Below are positions 1 to 11,182 of a stretch of 64,000 bases of DNA, one piece after another. The number at the start of each line of letters is the position of its first letter. Within the stretch, counting starts at the first letter, position 1. Made by a program: the position numbers and the translations under genes. Source of the DNA: Plumapathes pennacea (lineage: Eukaryota > Cnidaria > Anthozoa > Antipatharia > Myriopathidae); assembly GCA_964036295.1 (NCBI GenBank), contig OZ038468.1, forward strand, positions 2,321,001 to 2,385,000, written 5' to 3'. The notes below the pieces were generated by a model. That model ran no database searches and was not told where the DNA came from. It saw only the letters and a list, made by a program, of their open reading frames with translations.

Positions 1-562
1 TAATAAAATAAATGATGTGTGTCTGAGATGTGAATCAATATGTCTAGTAACTGTTAACGTTTACGTTTGAACACAGTTTGTATAGCGATCTAACAATAAA
101 TTACCTGGAACGCAACTTTTAGGAGTAGATCCACTAAGTATACAGCCACAATGCTTTATCTTAATTTACATATTTATAACTATATATATTTATAAAAAAA
201 AAATAGCGTGAATAATTCCAATAATCCTGACTTTTTGTGACTTTAACGTGTTTTTTGCCTTTCGTGAATTTTAGGTGAGAAACAATTCTGTTTACTATTA
301 AGGCGCTCAACAGGGTTTTCGAATTGTTTAGTGAAGCCAATTCACATTAACTTTTGGGTAACAAATAGTCTTCTCGAAATTTCAGAGCAGATGACTCAGT
401 TGTACTAATTAACACTGAGTGAGACAAGTTTTAATCAAACGGCAAAATTGTTGGCGCCACAATGCAATTGATAACAAAACATACTGCCTTATATAATTTT
501 TTCAAAGCATATAGTTTGAAGGAACAATTTGAGGGGAAGAATAAGACGGTGGATCTATATTT
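1..562. other. Non-coding 5' flank of GPCR unit 1
   Basis: No gene is seen. The stretch is a duplicate of about 15,670-16,227 and, in part, of 32,281-32,787, so it is the left part of a repeated unit that places a conserved non-coding block in front of each A-family receptor. A 66-codon open frame at 462-662 recurs in the copies, but it runs into the MITE that begins at 563 and is not considered a gene. Confidence 0.7.
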
Positions 563-911
563 AGGCCCCGTCCACAAGGATGCGTTTTCAAACAGTTTAC
601 GATTTTATTTTACTGAATACGGAACAAAAGTATTGCGTCCACACGACATTGCTTTCAGATGAACAACCGATTTTAAAATAAAGTTTGCGTTTTCAGTGAA
701 ATTCCCGGTTTCAAATGTTTCCGTTTTTACCCGTCCACATGCACGTATACGGATAAACATCGTATTAAAAAAAATCCACTTCGGCTGGAGAGCGTTTTCA
801 AAAGTTTCCATTTTTGTGACCGTATTCACCGGATACGTATGGACGGAAGGCCAATCCGCAAGGAAAAGTTTGCGTTTTGATAGAAAAACGGATACGTGTG
901 GACGGGGCCTT
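563..911. mobile_element. Harbinger-like MITE (family 1), copy in unit 1
   Basis: Terminal inverted repeats beginning GGCCCCGTCCAC and ending GTGGACGGGGCC are flanked by TTA on both sides. There is no transposase inside. The 3-bp TTA target duplication is the habit of PIF/Harbinger elements, hence the class assignment, which is an inference. Other copies lie at 12,881-13,217, 16,228-16,574, 32,788-33,134 and 39,476-39,793. Confidence 0.7.
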
Positions 912-1098
912 AGAATATTGCTAAACAAACTCAGCTCGATTAACGATTTGCAAATTAGTATTCAGAAGTGACCCTTACCCCTGTCACGTTTCTACCGGGA
1001 TCTTTCCCATATTTTATTTGCGACTTGAACTTTTTATTGCTTCTGTGCCATAAACATATGGGAAAAGATGCTGGAGGGAGGTTTTACTGTTAAAACCT

Positions 1099-1106
1099 AT
1101 GCAAAT
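1099..1106 (+). promoter_or_regulatory. POU-type octamer ATGCAAAT upstream of A1
   Basis: A perfect octamer sits 323 bases before the A1 start codon. The same 8-mer occurs 318-322 bases before the start of A3, A4, A6 and A7, and with one change before A5 (29,963). The octamer is a known POU-factor site. Its use here is inference, because the whole leader is conserved by duplication. Confidence 0.35.
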
Positions 1107-1421
1107 CTAAATATTATTTTTAAATTATTTCCACTTATGGACTACTCAAAAAACATCGCATTTAAATGACTCACAGTGGATTAACTTCTTAAACAATCAA
1201 TACTATTGTTAGATTCGGCATTTAAAAAGGTTTTACGTTTCAGGCATAATTTAATCAATTTCTGCTTCAATTAAACTACAGCTGTATGTTTGCGGGACCC
1301 TTATGGCAATAAAACACGCGTTATGAGCTCACTATTAGCGGTCGAGTAATGCAAAGCCGCGACAGTCTTAACCAGGTGATCGGCAAGTCAGAACGAATTT
1401 TTTAAAGACTGATCTTAAAAG

Positions 1422-2405
1422 ATGTCTCTACGTACAGAAAATTGGACATCACTAAACACGACGACAGCGAGAAAGAGTTGCTTTCATTTTACCAGCGCAT
1501 ACTTCGATCGCATTGACGAGTCTCCGACACCACACGTTATAACAAGGCACGTATTGAACGCTTTCTTCTCCGTCACCGCGTTCTGTGGCAATGTTTTGTT
1601 ATTATCTGCCATTTGGAAATCTACCTCTCTGAGCCTACCGTCCAAACTACTTATTTTCAATCTTGCTTATTTTCAATCTCAGCCGCTCTTTGCTGCACTT
1701 ACAGCTGAAAAAGCCAAAGGAATCAACGACAACAGCCTCTGTATTGTCAAACTGAGTTTTCATCTCTTTTCATCGTTCTTTGCCGCCGTTTCATTGCTTA
1801 CTGTGACGGCAACAGGCTTGAAGAGATATACTGCATTTCGCTTTCCTAGTACGTACAAGGAAATTGTTAAACCAAAGCGAATCATTACGCTAATGGCCGT
1901 TATTTGGATTTATGGAGGACTGTGGAGTTCAACGTGGATTTTGAAGAACGCACTATTTTATCCCCTGGCTATTGCAAGTCTTTGCTTCTGTCTATCATTA
2001 ACTTTGCTTGCCTACATCAGCATTTACAGGGGGCTCAGAAAACAGGAACGCCTGTTGAAGGTAGAACTGGGTGTTGCTTCAAACCAAAGAATACGTGTGT
2101 TGAGCATGCGAAAGTCGAGACGATCAGCCACCAGTATGTTGTACATATACTGTTTACCGCTGCTGTGTTATCTTCTCTATTTATTTACCTCTACTGTTAT
2201 ACAATTTACCGGCTTTAGTGTTTTCAAGCAAACTATTCGTGAATTCGCTACCACTCTCTCCTTTGTCAACTCGACTTTAAACCCTATTGTGTATTGTTGG
2301 CGTTTGAAAACATTTCGTTCTGCTGTCTGGAAAACTCTGTTTAGATGGAATGTGTGTGTCACTGGAGAGAGTGAAGAACCTTTACCTCGAGCAAGCACTA
2401 ATTAG
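1422..2405 (+). CDS. A1: family-A class A GPCR, open but degenerate
   Basis: A single-exon rhodopsin-class receptor of 327 residues. It has two N-terminal sequons (N7, N12), the GN motif of TM1, and NPIVY in TM7. Compared with A3, A4 and A7 it has lost about six residues of TM2, including the acidic residue of the LALTD motif, and the DRY triplet at the end of TM3 reads KRY. These are the two acidic positions most used in class A activation, so signalling is doubtful even though the frame is open. The C-terminal tail is longer than in the A3 type, ending in a Glu-rich stretch and ASTN. It converges on B1 533 bases downstream. The ligand is unknown. The loop between TM4 and TM5 is short and without cysteine, as in melanocortin/S1P/cannabinoid/adenosine-type receptors. 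Confidence 0.75.
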   Translation: MSLRTENWTSLNTTTARKSCFHFTSAYFDRIDESPTPHVITRHVLNAFFSVTAFCGNVLLLSAIWKSTSLSLPSKLLIFNLAYFQSQPLFAALTAEKAKGINDNSLCIVKLSFHLFSSFFAAVSLLTVTATGLKRYTAFRFPSTYKEIVKPKRIITLMAVIWIYGGLWSSTWILKNALFYPLAIASLCFCLSLTLLAYISIYRGLRKQERLLKVELGVASNQRIRVLSMRKSRRSATSMLYIYCLPLLCYLLYLFTSTVIQFTGFSVFKQTIREFATTLSFVNSTLNPIVYCWRLKTFRSAVWKTLFRWNVCVTGESEEPLPRASTN

Positions 2406-2937
2406 AATAATAATAATAATATTTTCACGTTCGCCTTTGAATGAGTTTCACTGAAGCTCCTAGGTTTAAGTAAAGTATTGCATTAATGTTAATGTATATT
2501 TGTCGTTTGAAAAACGCAACTTTTTTCCCGTTTTTGAAAATTTTTCTGCCTACACTATCGTTTTTGATTCGTTTGTTTTGTTCACACTCAAACGCAAGAG
2601 AGAGTCGAAAACACCAAATACAAAAGATCCGTTTTCGCCGTCCGCATGTCAACAGGAAAATTACGTGTTATCAAATTCCACTCTGGAGTGCGTTTTTAAA
2701 AAGCTGCGTTTTCGGAAAAAAGGTTGAAATTTTAAACGAAAACGGACTGGTGCGTGGACAAATGAAGTGAGATGCTTCAACCAATCACCTCACGCCAAAT
2801 TTCGACGGCAAAAAGTGGTGCTTAATAAAGAATAATTAAAAGACAAAACTGTTGTTTTTGCCGAGTAATAATAACAAACTTTTGTTCTTTTGGGCTCCAT
2901 CGTCGTCCATAACTTCCACGGTTGTGATTTCTGATTG

Positions 2938-3945
2938 TTAAATGGCGGAATTATCAGGTTTGGTGTTCAAGCTGACACTCCCGCATCTCTCTGAAAAGAA
3001 GGCTTTACTGCTCATGGACGTTAGATTTCTCCGGCTTGCCTGGACTTCAGCTGGACGCCGTCCAATGATGGATAGAAGTGCATTTCGGAAAGCTGGAACT
3101 CTCCACGCATACACGAACGGGTTTAGACACGAGTTGAGCTGCACAAACAAGATGTCCATGTCTCGGAGCCAGTGGATGGAGTAACAGCTACATCTGGGGC
3201 AAAATTTCATGATGTAGATCATGGCACAAGACGGAATATAGGAGGAAAGAAAGGCCACCAACATTATCAAGAACGCCTTGGTCAGGCGCGATTCCTGGGT
3301 TTTGTCTGTACGTCGTACAGTTGTAACTTTACTTTCGCCGGCCTGTAGTTGAACAAGGGATCGACGTCGCAACTTGCGAAAAATAGAAGCATAGGACACG
3401 ACTAAAATCACCAGAGTCAAAACAACGGCCACGTTCTTGAAGACAAAGGCATAGCTGATGAAGCCAACCTTGAAATAAACAATTGGCACGGACGTGGAGA
3501 TGGTCCAGATGATCAGAAAAACGGCGACCACTTTTTTGGTGTGCGCTGCAGCTCTGTAGTACAACGGAAATGTTATAGCGATGTGTCTGTCAATCGCTAG
3601 TGCTGCTAAGCTCAAAACTGAAGCCATGCAGGCGACAAAGCAAGACATGTGAAGTACAGGGAAGTCGTGTTCAGACAGTTCATCCGTCAGGCCTTCTTTT
3701 ACGGTTATCACAACGGAGATGGGCGCTACCACAAAGCCAACAATCAAATCCGCGCACGCTAAGTTGACGACGAACATGTTGAAAGGTGTACGGAGTTGTT
3801 TGTTTTGATCTTTATACACGGCGATACAAACCAGCAGGTTTCCTACCGAAGTCACGAGGAAAAGGACAAACGAGACGGAGGCAGTGAAGAACGATAAATG
3901 CTCTGGAGCTGAAACTCCTGAACAATCTCGACCTCCAAACTCCAT
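2938..3945 (-). CDS. B1: family-B class A GPCR
   Basis: An intact single-exon receptor of 335 residues with seven hydrophobic segments. Visible motifs are GN in TM1 (N36), NLACAD in TM2 (D66), DRH in place of DRY at 119-121, a TM4 tryptophan (W147), a TM6 proline (P238) without the usual CWxP context, and NPFVY in TM7 (275-279). The start is ATG followed by EFGGRDC, conserved in B2 and B4. By eye it differs from B4 at five residues. The loop between TM4 and TM5 has no cysteine. It should act at the plasma membrane through G proteins, inferred from the family. Ligand and coupling are unknown. Its promoter side carries a duplicated CCAAT-bearing repeat (4005-4307). Confidence 0.88.
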   Translation of the reverse strand: MEFGGRDCSGVSAPEHLSFFTASVSFVLFLVTSVGNLLVCIAVYKDQNKQLRTPFNMFVVNLACADLIVGFVVAPISVVITVKEGLTDELSEHDFPVLHMSCFVACMASVLSLAALAIDRHIAITFPLYYRAAAHTKKVVAVFLIIWTISTSVPIVYFKVGFISYAFVFKNVAVVLTLVILVVSYASIFRKLRRRSLVQLQAGESKVTTVRRTDKTQESRLTKAFLIMLVAFLSSYIPSCAMIYIMKFCPRCSCYSIHWLRDMDILFVQLNSCLNPFVYAWRVPAFRNALLSIIGRRPAEVQASRRNLTSMSSKAFFSERCGSVSLNTKPDNSAI

Positions 3946-4004
3946 AGTTCGCTTGCGTGGCTGCTGTGAAATGAAAATATTGATAACTTATCTGCATTCT
4001 TACC

Positions 4005-4307
4005 ACAACGCACTCGTTTCTTGCTCTCTGATTGGTCGATTTACCGTGATAAATAAGAGTCTAGACCACTATGCTGACGCCAGCATGTCATGCTTTGCAG
4101 TGAAATACAACAAAACGTTCCTGTATATTTCTAAACATTGTTGTAAAAAACAATTTTACCACAGCACACTAGTTTCTTGCTCTCTTATTGGTCGATTTAC
4201 CGTGGTAAATAAGACTCCAGACAACGATCCTAAAGCCAGCTGACGCCAGCATGTCACGCTTTGCAGCAAACTTTTTCTGTATATTTCTAAATATTGTGGT
4301 AAAAAAC
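4005..4307. repeat. Two-copy ~155-bp direct repeat upstream of B1, with CCAAT boxes
   Basis: Two direct copies each contain the block attggtcgatttaccgtg and the block cagcatgtca-gctttgcag. Read on the - strand, the direction of B1, each copy has a CGACCAAT box (4031-4035 and 4187-4191), about 90 and 240 bases upstream of the B1 start. The same arrangement precedes B2 (9588-9900) and B4 (36,233-36,545) but not B3 or B5. Promoter function is inference. Confidence 0.5.
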
Positions 4308-4486
4308 AAATTTCCACTGGTTTGCCTTGATGTGGACTCTTATTTACCACGATGACGTACATCACATGGTCAAATTTTGTTGTGGACTCAGTCGGCGAAG
4401 CACCTCGTGAGTCCACAACATTTTGACCACGTGATTGTAAATGGTGGTAAATAAGAGTCCATACCACGGCAAACCAGTGGAAATTT
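4308..4486. mobile_element. Palindromic MITE (family 3), copy 1
   Basis: Near-perfect inverted repeat with ends aaatttccactggtttgcc and its reverse complement. The arms meet around 4395-4410 (gtggactca / tgagtccac). It has no coding capacity. Copies are at 9901-10,079 and 36,546-36,725, always on the 5' side of a B gene. Confidence 0.75.
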
Positions 4487-4537
4487 ATTAAATCGAAAGT
4501 ATGACACATAGGTCTATTAATGTCTACGTTTCTAAGT

Positions 4538-4740
4538 AACTGAACTGAACTGAAGTTTTATTCATGCATGAAATATAATTTATACAAATTCATTTACCCG
4601 CAGGTAGCAAAAGCTGATCGAGGCGGGTTAAACTAGGTTAAACTGCATGTTGTTTCACACGAAAGTAATTAATATAAAAGCGAAGAAAGAGAAGAAAGAT
4701 AAATAAATATATGTTTCTATTTTTACATTTTTACATTATA
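4538..4740 (-). mobile_element. LINE/SINE-like 3' end with CAGTT-type tail
   Basis: On the - strand the sequence ends in a simple-repeat tail of CAGTT units just after a segment with aataaaac, a typical 3' end of a non-LTR element. The 5' limit cannot be set. Copies are at about 10,131-10,335 and 36,777-36,980. Confidence 0.4.
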
Positions 4741-5087
4741 TACCATATGATAGTTCATATTGTATTTCAGTATATCTACGTACGATCCTATGAAAGACAA
4801 AATGCCTGGGGCGGTGTACATAAAAGTGCGTGCACAGGAACAAAGGAAAAAAACTTGAAACTGCGCTAATAACAGTGACAACAGATGTTCGCGCGTAGCA
4901 AACGACTGAGGCAACATTCAGGAACCATGAATTCCTCGTACAAACATCACGTTCCCTGTTAAACGCAAAATTTATTTAGCTTATAATTCGAACAAGTTCA
5001 CCAAGGCTTCTGTCTTGTAAACAGCCCATTGACAAGGTTTCATTAGTGTGTCTAGATGTGTATTGTTGACGAACACTCCTCACTCAT

Positions 5088-5350
5088 TAAAGAGACCCTT
5101 TCACCGTAGATGCTTTGCGCGCCCATGTTTATATTTACATCCGGGAGCTCGACTTTCCTGAGGCGCCCACGTTATGACTTATCGATCTGACTGTCGCTGC
5201 TTGCCGTATTCAATACACTTTCTCAGTTTGTGCTGATTTATTTCGTGATAAAACGTAGAAAAACATGAGAATCCGCCATTTTTGTATGATACGAAAAAGG
5301 CCGCCGTCAGTCACTGGGCGCGCAAAGTATCTACGGGAGGGTCTCTTTAA
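5088..5350. mobile_element. Dispersed ~263-bp element with ttaaagagaccct ends, copy 1
   Basis: Short inverted ends (ttaaagagaccc / gggtctctttaa) enclose a conserved non-coding core. Other copies are at 10,929-11,182, at 37,578-37,831, and entering the window edge at 63,812-64,000, the last being outside the array. It is therefore a dispersed mobile element rather than only part of the duplicated unit. Confidence 0.6.
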
Positions 5351-6676
5351 ACCTCTTGATTTAAACACCGTGCATGAAGAATTACTAAAACAGATCCGTA
5401 TAAGTTACAACTGTTTGTTAGCGCGGGTTTTGTGAAACGTTGATATTCGCCGATCATAATCTACTGGTTTTTCGAATTTGATTACCCTTCCAACACTCAA
5501 ATGAAGCGGTTTTACTACTTTTTGCAAAGAAATATTCACGGATAATTGTCCGATATTATCTGTTCTGAGAAGCTTCGAGAAACAGATGATGCCCAAGGAC
5601 GATTATCTGTGCATATCTTCCAAAGCCATAAGTAGTTTATTGTCTTTATACCCTTCAAACATTTCCTCTCGCAGCGTGTGAAGCTATTTGGTGCTTTCTG
5701 GTACTGTTTTTAAGACCAATGAATTAATGTCCTCCTCGGTAGTCATCTCTTAATGTTTTTGTGACTAAATAAATAAAACTGTGTTTGGAGTCACGTGTCA
5801 CGATTCCACCAATCACGCACGAGAGGAAATATTTCATGTATGGATCATCAGAACATAAGAAATTAGTAATAACTGTTTCTTGGTAATCCTTGTCTTTCAG
5901 TTAAAAATACGTATTCTTTTGCTATCCTTATTGTTCTGCATTTACTATTGATAAACTTCAATATCCGATAAAAAAATGTCCCCAACGATTCCCAAACTGC
6001 AACGGCAGGTGGTACTTGGTAATACAGACAAACATAGGTCTACGTCTAAAAAGCTGGACAACCCTGCAAAGACGAGACCACAGCGACAAAGACTTGTTTT
6101 TGTCAGTTTACGGAGGTACACGTTTTAACATTATCAGCCATTTTGAATACTATACCTTCTTGTCACGAGCTTGTCGTATAAACTTCTCATTTTCGAAAAC
6201 AGTGTCGCGTACGAGTCAGGCTGGTTAGCACATTTAAATACAATATGAACCCAAAATATTGAAACCATAATTTTTATTGTCAAACTATCAAACATATTCT
6301 TTAAAATAAAATAAAAATAGTGTGAATAATTCGAGTGATCCTAGCTTTTTGTGACTTTAACGTGTTTTTTGCCTTTCGTGAATTTTAGGTGAGAAGCATT
6401 TCTGTTTACTATTAAGGCGCTCAACAGGGTTTTCGAATTGTTTAATGAAGCCAATTCAAATTAACTTTTTTGGCAACAAATAGTCTTCCCGAAATTTTCA
6501 GAGCAGATGTCCCAGTTGTAATTAACAATGAGCCAGACAAGTTTTAACTTAAACGGAAAATTGTTGCGCCGTATGCAATTGATACTCTAAAACATAGTGC
6601 CTTATATATTTTTTTTCAAAAGCGTATACTTGAGGGAACATTTTGAGGGGAATAAGTGGACGGCGGATCTAATTTT
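5351..6676. other. Non-coding spacer between units 1 and 2
   Basis: No gene recognised. The sequence is duplicated at about 11,183-12,535 and 37,832-39,112, and in weaker form at 27,030-27,520 and 41,400-41,640. It carries the shared block with the TCACGTGTCACGATTCCACC stretch. Confidence 0.6.
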
Positions 6677-6890
6677 AGGCTACGTTTACACTATACCGGA
6701 TAGGATTTTGAGCCGTTGCGAAAACCTATCCGGTACAGTGTAAACATGAAAAGATCGGTCCGGAGCGACTTTGGCTAAAAAATCTATCCGGTACAGTGTA
6801 AACACAAGGCCAGCCCGGAGCGTCTTTGTTACAATCAATCAATGCAATCGGAGCGTTTTCCTATCCTATACAGGTCCGTTCATTACTGGT
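6677..6890. mobile_element. Harbinger-like MITE (family 2), 3'-truncated
   Basis: Begins TTA-GGCTACGTTTACAC, as in the full copies at 12,536-12,879 and 39,113-39,474. It breaks off before the right inverted repeat and joins the A2 leader directly. The deletion removed the right end of the MITE, the family-1 MITE and the octamer-bearing leader that the other A genes possess. Confidence 0.65.
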
Positions 6891-6977
6891 CTACTGGTCG
6901 AGTAATGCAAAGCCGCGACAGTTTTAATCAGGTGATCGGCAAGTCAGAACGAATTTTTTAAAGACTGATCTTAAAAG

Positions 6978-7981
6978 ATGTCTCTACGTACAGAAAACTG
7001 AACATCACTAAACACGACGACAGCGAGAAAGAGTTGCTTTCATTTTACCAACGCATACTTCGATCGCATTGACGAGTCTCCGACACCACACGTTATAACA
7101 AGGCGCGTATTGAACGCTTCCTTCTCCGTCACCGCGTTCTGTGGCAATATTTTGTTATTATCTGCCATTTGGAAATCTACCTCTCTGAGCCTGCCGTCCA
7201 AACTACTTATTTTCAATCTTGCTTTAACGGACTTTGCCACTTGTTTGATAGTGCAGCCTCTCTTTGCTACATTTACTGCTGAAAAAGTCAAAGGAATCAA
7301 CGACAACAGCCTCTGTATTGTCAAACTGAGTTTTCATCACTTTTCATCGTTCTTTGCCGCCGTTTCATTGCTTACTGTGACGGCAATAGGATTAGACCGA
7401 TATACTGCAGTTCGCTTTCCGAGTAAATACAAAGCAATTGTTAAACCAAAGCGAATGATTACGCTGATGACCGTTATTTGGCTATATGGAGGATTGTGGA
7501 GTTCAACGTGGATTTTCAAGAATGCACTATTTTATCCCTTGGCTATTGCAAGTCTTTGCTTTTGTCTATCATTAACTTTGCTTGCCTACATCAGCATTTA
7601 CAGGGGGCTCAGAAAACAGGAACGCCTGTTGAAGGTATAGAACTGGGTGTTGCTTCAAACCAAAGAATACGTGTGTTGAGCATGCGAAAGTCGAGACAAT
7701 CAGCCACCAGTATGTTGTACATATACTGTTTACCGCTGCTCTGTTATCTTCCCTATTTATTTACCTCTACTGTTATACAATTTACCGGCTTTAGTGTTTT
7801 CAAGCAAACTATTCGTGAATTCGCTACCACTCTCTCCTTTGTCAACTCGACTTTAAACCCTATTGTGTATTGTTGGCGTTTGAAAACATTTCGTTCTGCT
7901 GTCTGGAAAACTCTGTTTAGATGGAATATGTGTGTCACTGGAGAGAGTGAAGAACCTTTACCTCGAGCAAGCACTAATTAG
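6978..7981 (+). pseudogene. A2: family-A GPCR pseudogene
   Basis: Full-length relative of A1, but codon 8 is TGA where A1 has TGG (6999-7001), and two extra bases (TA) near 7637 shift the frame in the third intracellular loop. After the shift, the reading from about 7639 to 7981 again matches the A1 C-terminal half with NPIVY and the ASTN end. Unlike A1 it keeps LALTD in TM2 and DRY in TM3. Its distal leader has also been deleted. The damage is described from the sequence and no repair is proposed. Confidence 0.9.
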
Positions 7982-8520
7982 AATGATAATAATAATAATA
8001 ATATTTTCACGTTGGCCTTTGAATGAGTTTCACTGAAGCTCCTAGGTTTAAGTAAAGTATTGCATTAATGTTAATGTATATTTGTCGTTTGAAAAACGCA
8101 ACTTTTTTTCCATTTTTGAAAATTTTTCTGCCTACACTGTTGTTTTTGATTCGTTTGTTTTGTTCACACTCAAACGCAAGAGAGAGTCGAAAACACCAAA
8201 TACAAAAGATCCGTTTTCGCCGTCCGCATGTCAACAGGAAAATTACGTGTTTATCAAATTCCACTCTGGAGTGCGTTTTTAAAAAGCTGCGTTTTCGGAA
8301 AAAAGGTTGAAATTGTAAACGAAAACGGACTGGTGCGTGGACAAATCAAGTGAGATGCTTCAACCAATCACCTCACGCCAAATTTCGACGGCAAAAAGTG
8401 ATGCTTAATAAAGAATAATTAAAAGACAAAACTGTTGTATTTGCCGAGTAATAATGACAAACTTTTGTTCGTTTGGGCTCCATCGTCGTCCATACCTTCC
8501 ACGGTTGCGATTTCTGATTG

Positions 8521-9528
8521 TTAAATGGCGGAATTATCAGGTTTGGTGTTCAAGCTGACACTCCCGCATCTCTCTGAAGAGAAGGCTTTACTGCTCATGG
8601 ACGTTAGATTTCTCCGGCTTGCCTGGACTTCAGCTGGACGCCGTCCAATGATGGATAGAAGTGCATTTCGGAAAGCTGGAACTCTCCACGCATACACGAA
8701 CGGGTTTAGACACGAGTTGAGCTGCACAAACAAGATGTCCATGTCTCGGAGCCAGTGGATGGAATAACAGCTACATCTGGGGCAAAATTTCATGATGTAG
8801 ATCATGGCACAAGACGGAATGTAGGAGGAAAGAAAGGCCACCAACATTATCAAGAACGCCTTGGTCAGGCGCGATTCCTGGGTTTTGTCTGTACGTCGTA
8901 CAGTTGTAACTTTACTTTCGCCGGCCTGTAGTTGAACAAGGGATCGACGTCGCATCTTGCGAAAAATAGAAGCATAGGACACGACTAAAATCACCAGAGT
9001 CAAAACAACGGCCACGTTCTTGAAGACAAAGGCGTAGCTGATGAAGCCAACCTTGAAATAAACAAATGGCACGGACGTGGAGATGGTCCAGATGATCAGA
9101 AAAACGGCGACCACTTTTTTGGTGTGCGCTGCAGCTCTGTAGTACAACGGAAACGTTATAGCGATGTGTCTGTCAATCGCTAGTGCTGCTAAGCTCAAAA
9201 CTGAAGCCATGCAGGCGACAAAGCAAGACATGTGAAGTACAGGGAAGTCGTGTTCAGACAATTCATCCGTCAGGCCTTCTTTTACGGTTATCACAACGGA
9301 GATGGGCGCTACCACAAAGCCAACAATCAAATCCGCGCACGCTAAGTTGACGACGAACATGTTGAAAGGTGTACGGAGTTGTTTGTTTGGATCTTTATAC
9401 ACGGCGAGACAAACCAGCAGGTTTCCCACCGAAGTCACGAGGAAAAGGACAAACGAGACGGAGGCAGTGACGAACGATAAATACTCTGGAGCTGAAACTC
9501 CTGAACAATCTCGACCTCCAAACTCCAT
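8521..9528 (-). CDS. B2: family-B class A GPCR
   Basis: Intact 335-residue single-exon receptor with the same landmarks as B1: N36 in TM1, D66 in TM2, DRH at 119-121, NPFVY at 275-279. By eye it differs from B4, 26.6 kb away, at only two residues (a Met for Leu after FRK, and a Ser for Phe near residue 317), so the two genes are very recent duplicates or have been homogenised. It faces pseudogene A2 tail to tail, so in this unit only the B partner can still make a full receptor. The upstream side has the same CCAAT-bearing repeat as B1. Confidence 0.88.
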   Translation of the reverse strand: MEFGGRDCSGVSAPEYLSFVTASVSFVLFLVTSVGNLLVCLAVYKDPNKQLRTPFNMFVVNLACADLIVGFVVAPISVVITVKEGLTDELSEHDFPVLHMSCFVACMASVLSLAALAIDRHIAITFPLYYRAAAHTKKVVAVFLIIWTISTSVPFVYFKVGFISYAFVFKNVAVVLTLVILVVSYASIFRKMRRRSLVQLQAGESKVTTVRRTDKTQESRLTKAFLIMLVAFLSSYIPSCAMIYIMKFCPRCSCYSIHWLRDMDILFVQLNSCLNPFVYAWRVPAFRNALLSIIGRRPAEVQASRRNLTSMSSKAFSSERCGSVSLNTKPDNSAI

Positions 9529-9587
9529 AGTTCGCTTGCGTGGCTGCTGTGAAATGAAAATATTGATAACTTATCTGCATTCTTACC

Positions 9588-9900
9588 ACAACGCACTAGT
9601 TTCTTGCTCTCTGATTGGTCGATTTACCGTGATAAATAAGAGTCTAGACCACTATGCTGACGCCAGCTGACGCCAGCATGTCATGCTTTGCAGTGAAATA
9701 CAACAAAACTTTCCTGTATATTTCTAAACATTGTTGTAAAAAACAATTTTACCACAACACACTAGTTTCTTGCTCTCTTATTGGTCGATTTACCGTGGTA
9801 AATAAGACTCCAGACAACGATCCTAAAGCCAGCTGACGCCAGCATGTCACGCTTTGCAGCGAAATTTTTCTGTATATTTCTAAATATATTGGTAAAAAAC
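9588..9900. repeat. Two-copy direct repeat upstream of B2
   Basis: Counterpart of the repeat at 4005-4307, with attggtcgatttaccgtg in both copies. It differs by a short duplicated gctgacgccag block near 9657-9675, which the B4 copy shares. Confidence 0.5.
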
Positions 9901-10079
9901 AAATTTCCACTGGTTTGCCTTGGTGTGGACTCTTATTTACCACGATGACGTACATCACATGGTCAAAATTTGTTGTGGACTCACTCGGCGAAGCACCTCG
10001 TGAGTCCACAACATTTTGACCACGTGATTGTAAATGGTGGTAAATAAGAGTCCACACCACGGCAAACCAGTGGAAATTT
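9901..10079. mobile_element. Palindromic MITE (family 3), copy 2
   Basis: Same inverted-repeat ends and centre as at 4308-4486. Located 5' of B2. Confidence 0.75.
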
Positions 10080-10532
10080 ATTAAATCTAAAGTATGACAC
10101 ACAGGTCTATTAATGTCTACGTTTCTAAGTAACTGAACTGAACTAAACTGAACTGAAGTTTTATTCATGCATGAAATATAATTTATACAAATTCATTTAC
10201 CCGCAGGTAGCAAAAGCTGATCGAGGCGGGTTAAACTAGGTTAAACTGCATGTTGTTTCACACGAAAGTAATTAATATAAAAGCGAAGAAAGAGAAGAAA
10301 GATAAATAAATATATGTTTCTATTTTTACATTTTTTCATTTTATACCATATGATAGTTCATATTGTATTTCAGTATATCTACATACGATCCTATGAAAGA
10401 CAAAATGCCTGGGGCGGTGTACATAAAAGTGCGTGCACAGCAACAAAGGAAAAAAACTTGAAACTGCGCTAATAACAGTGACAACAGATGTTCGCGCGTA
10501 GCAAACGACTGAGGCAACATTCAGGAACCATG

Positions 10533-10739
10533 TCAATTCAATTCAATTCGTTCCTTACTATCAGGAACAGATGTAAAATTATAACAATTTGAAAATCGAC
10601 TATGATAAAGATAACCAGAATAGCTGGGAAGCTAACCTAGCTGGGTGCTTAAATATAACGAAAAAATGGTTAGATATGGTCGTACACACCATGTTGGCAT
10701 GACGACCGCTGACCGCCCATCGCAGCAACTCACATTGCT
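10533..10739 (-). mobile_element. SINE/LINE-tail insertion with GAATT-repeat 3' end
   Basis: Present in the B2 and B4 units but absent from the B1 unit, where accatg is joined directly to aattcctcg (4926-4938). On the - strand it ends in repeated GAATT units, the mark of a non-LTR 3' tail. No clear target duplication was seen. The counterpart at 37,178-37,388 is four bases longer. Confidence 0.55.
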
Positions 10740-10928
10740 AATTCCTCGTACAAACATCGCGTTCCCTGTTAAACGCGCGCTATACCGAGTAGCTCACTTA
10801 GCTATTTAGAAATTTATTTAGCTTATAATTGGAACAGGTTCACCAAGGTTTCTGTCTTGTAAGCAGCCCATTGGCCAGGTTTCATTAGTGTGGCCGGATG
10901 TGTATTGTTGACGAACACTCATCACTCA

Positions 10929-11182
10929 TTAAAGAGACCCTTTCACCGTAGATGCTTTGCACGCCCATGTTTATATTTACATCCGGGAGCTCGACTTTCC
11001 TGAGGCGCCCACGTTATGACTGATCGATCTGACTGTCGCTGCGTGCCGTATTCAATACACTTTCTGAGTTTGTGCTGATTTATTTCGTGATAAAACGTAG
11101 AGAATCCGCCATTTATGATAAGAAAAAGGCCGCCGTCAGTCACTGGGCGCGCAAAGTATCTACGGAGAGAGGGTCTTCTTAA
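10929..11182. mobile_element. Dispersed ttaaagagaccct element, copy 2
   Basis: Same ends and core as 5088-5350, with a short internal deletion (agaaaaacat missing) that it shares with the copy at 37,578-37,831. Confidence 0.6.

Noticed and set aside
462..662. 66-residue frame repeated at 16,127 and about 32,687
   Set aside because: It crosses the left border of the family-1 MITE, so its conservation is explained by duplication of the unit.
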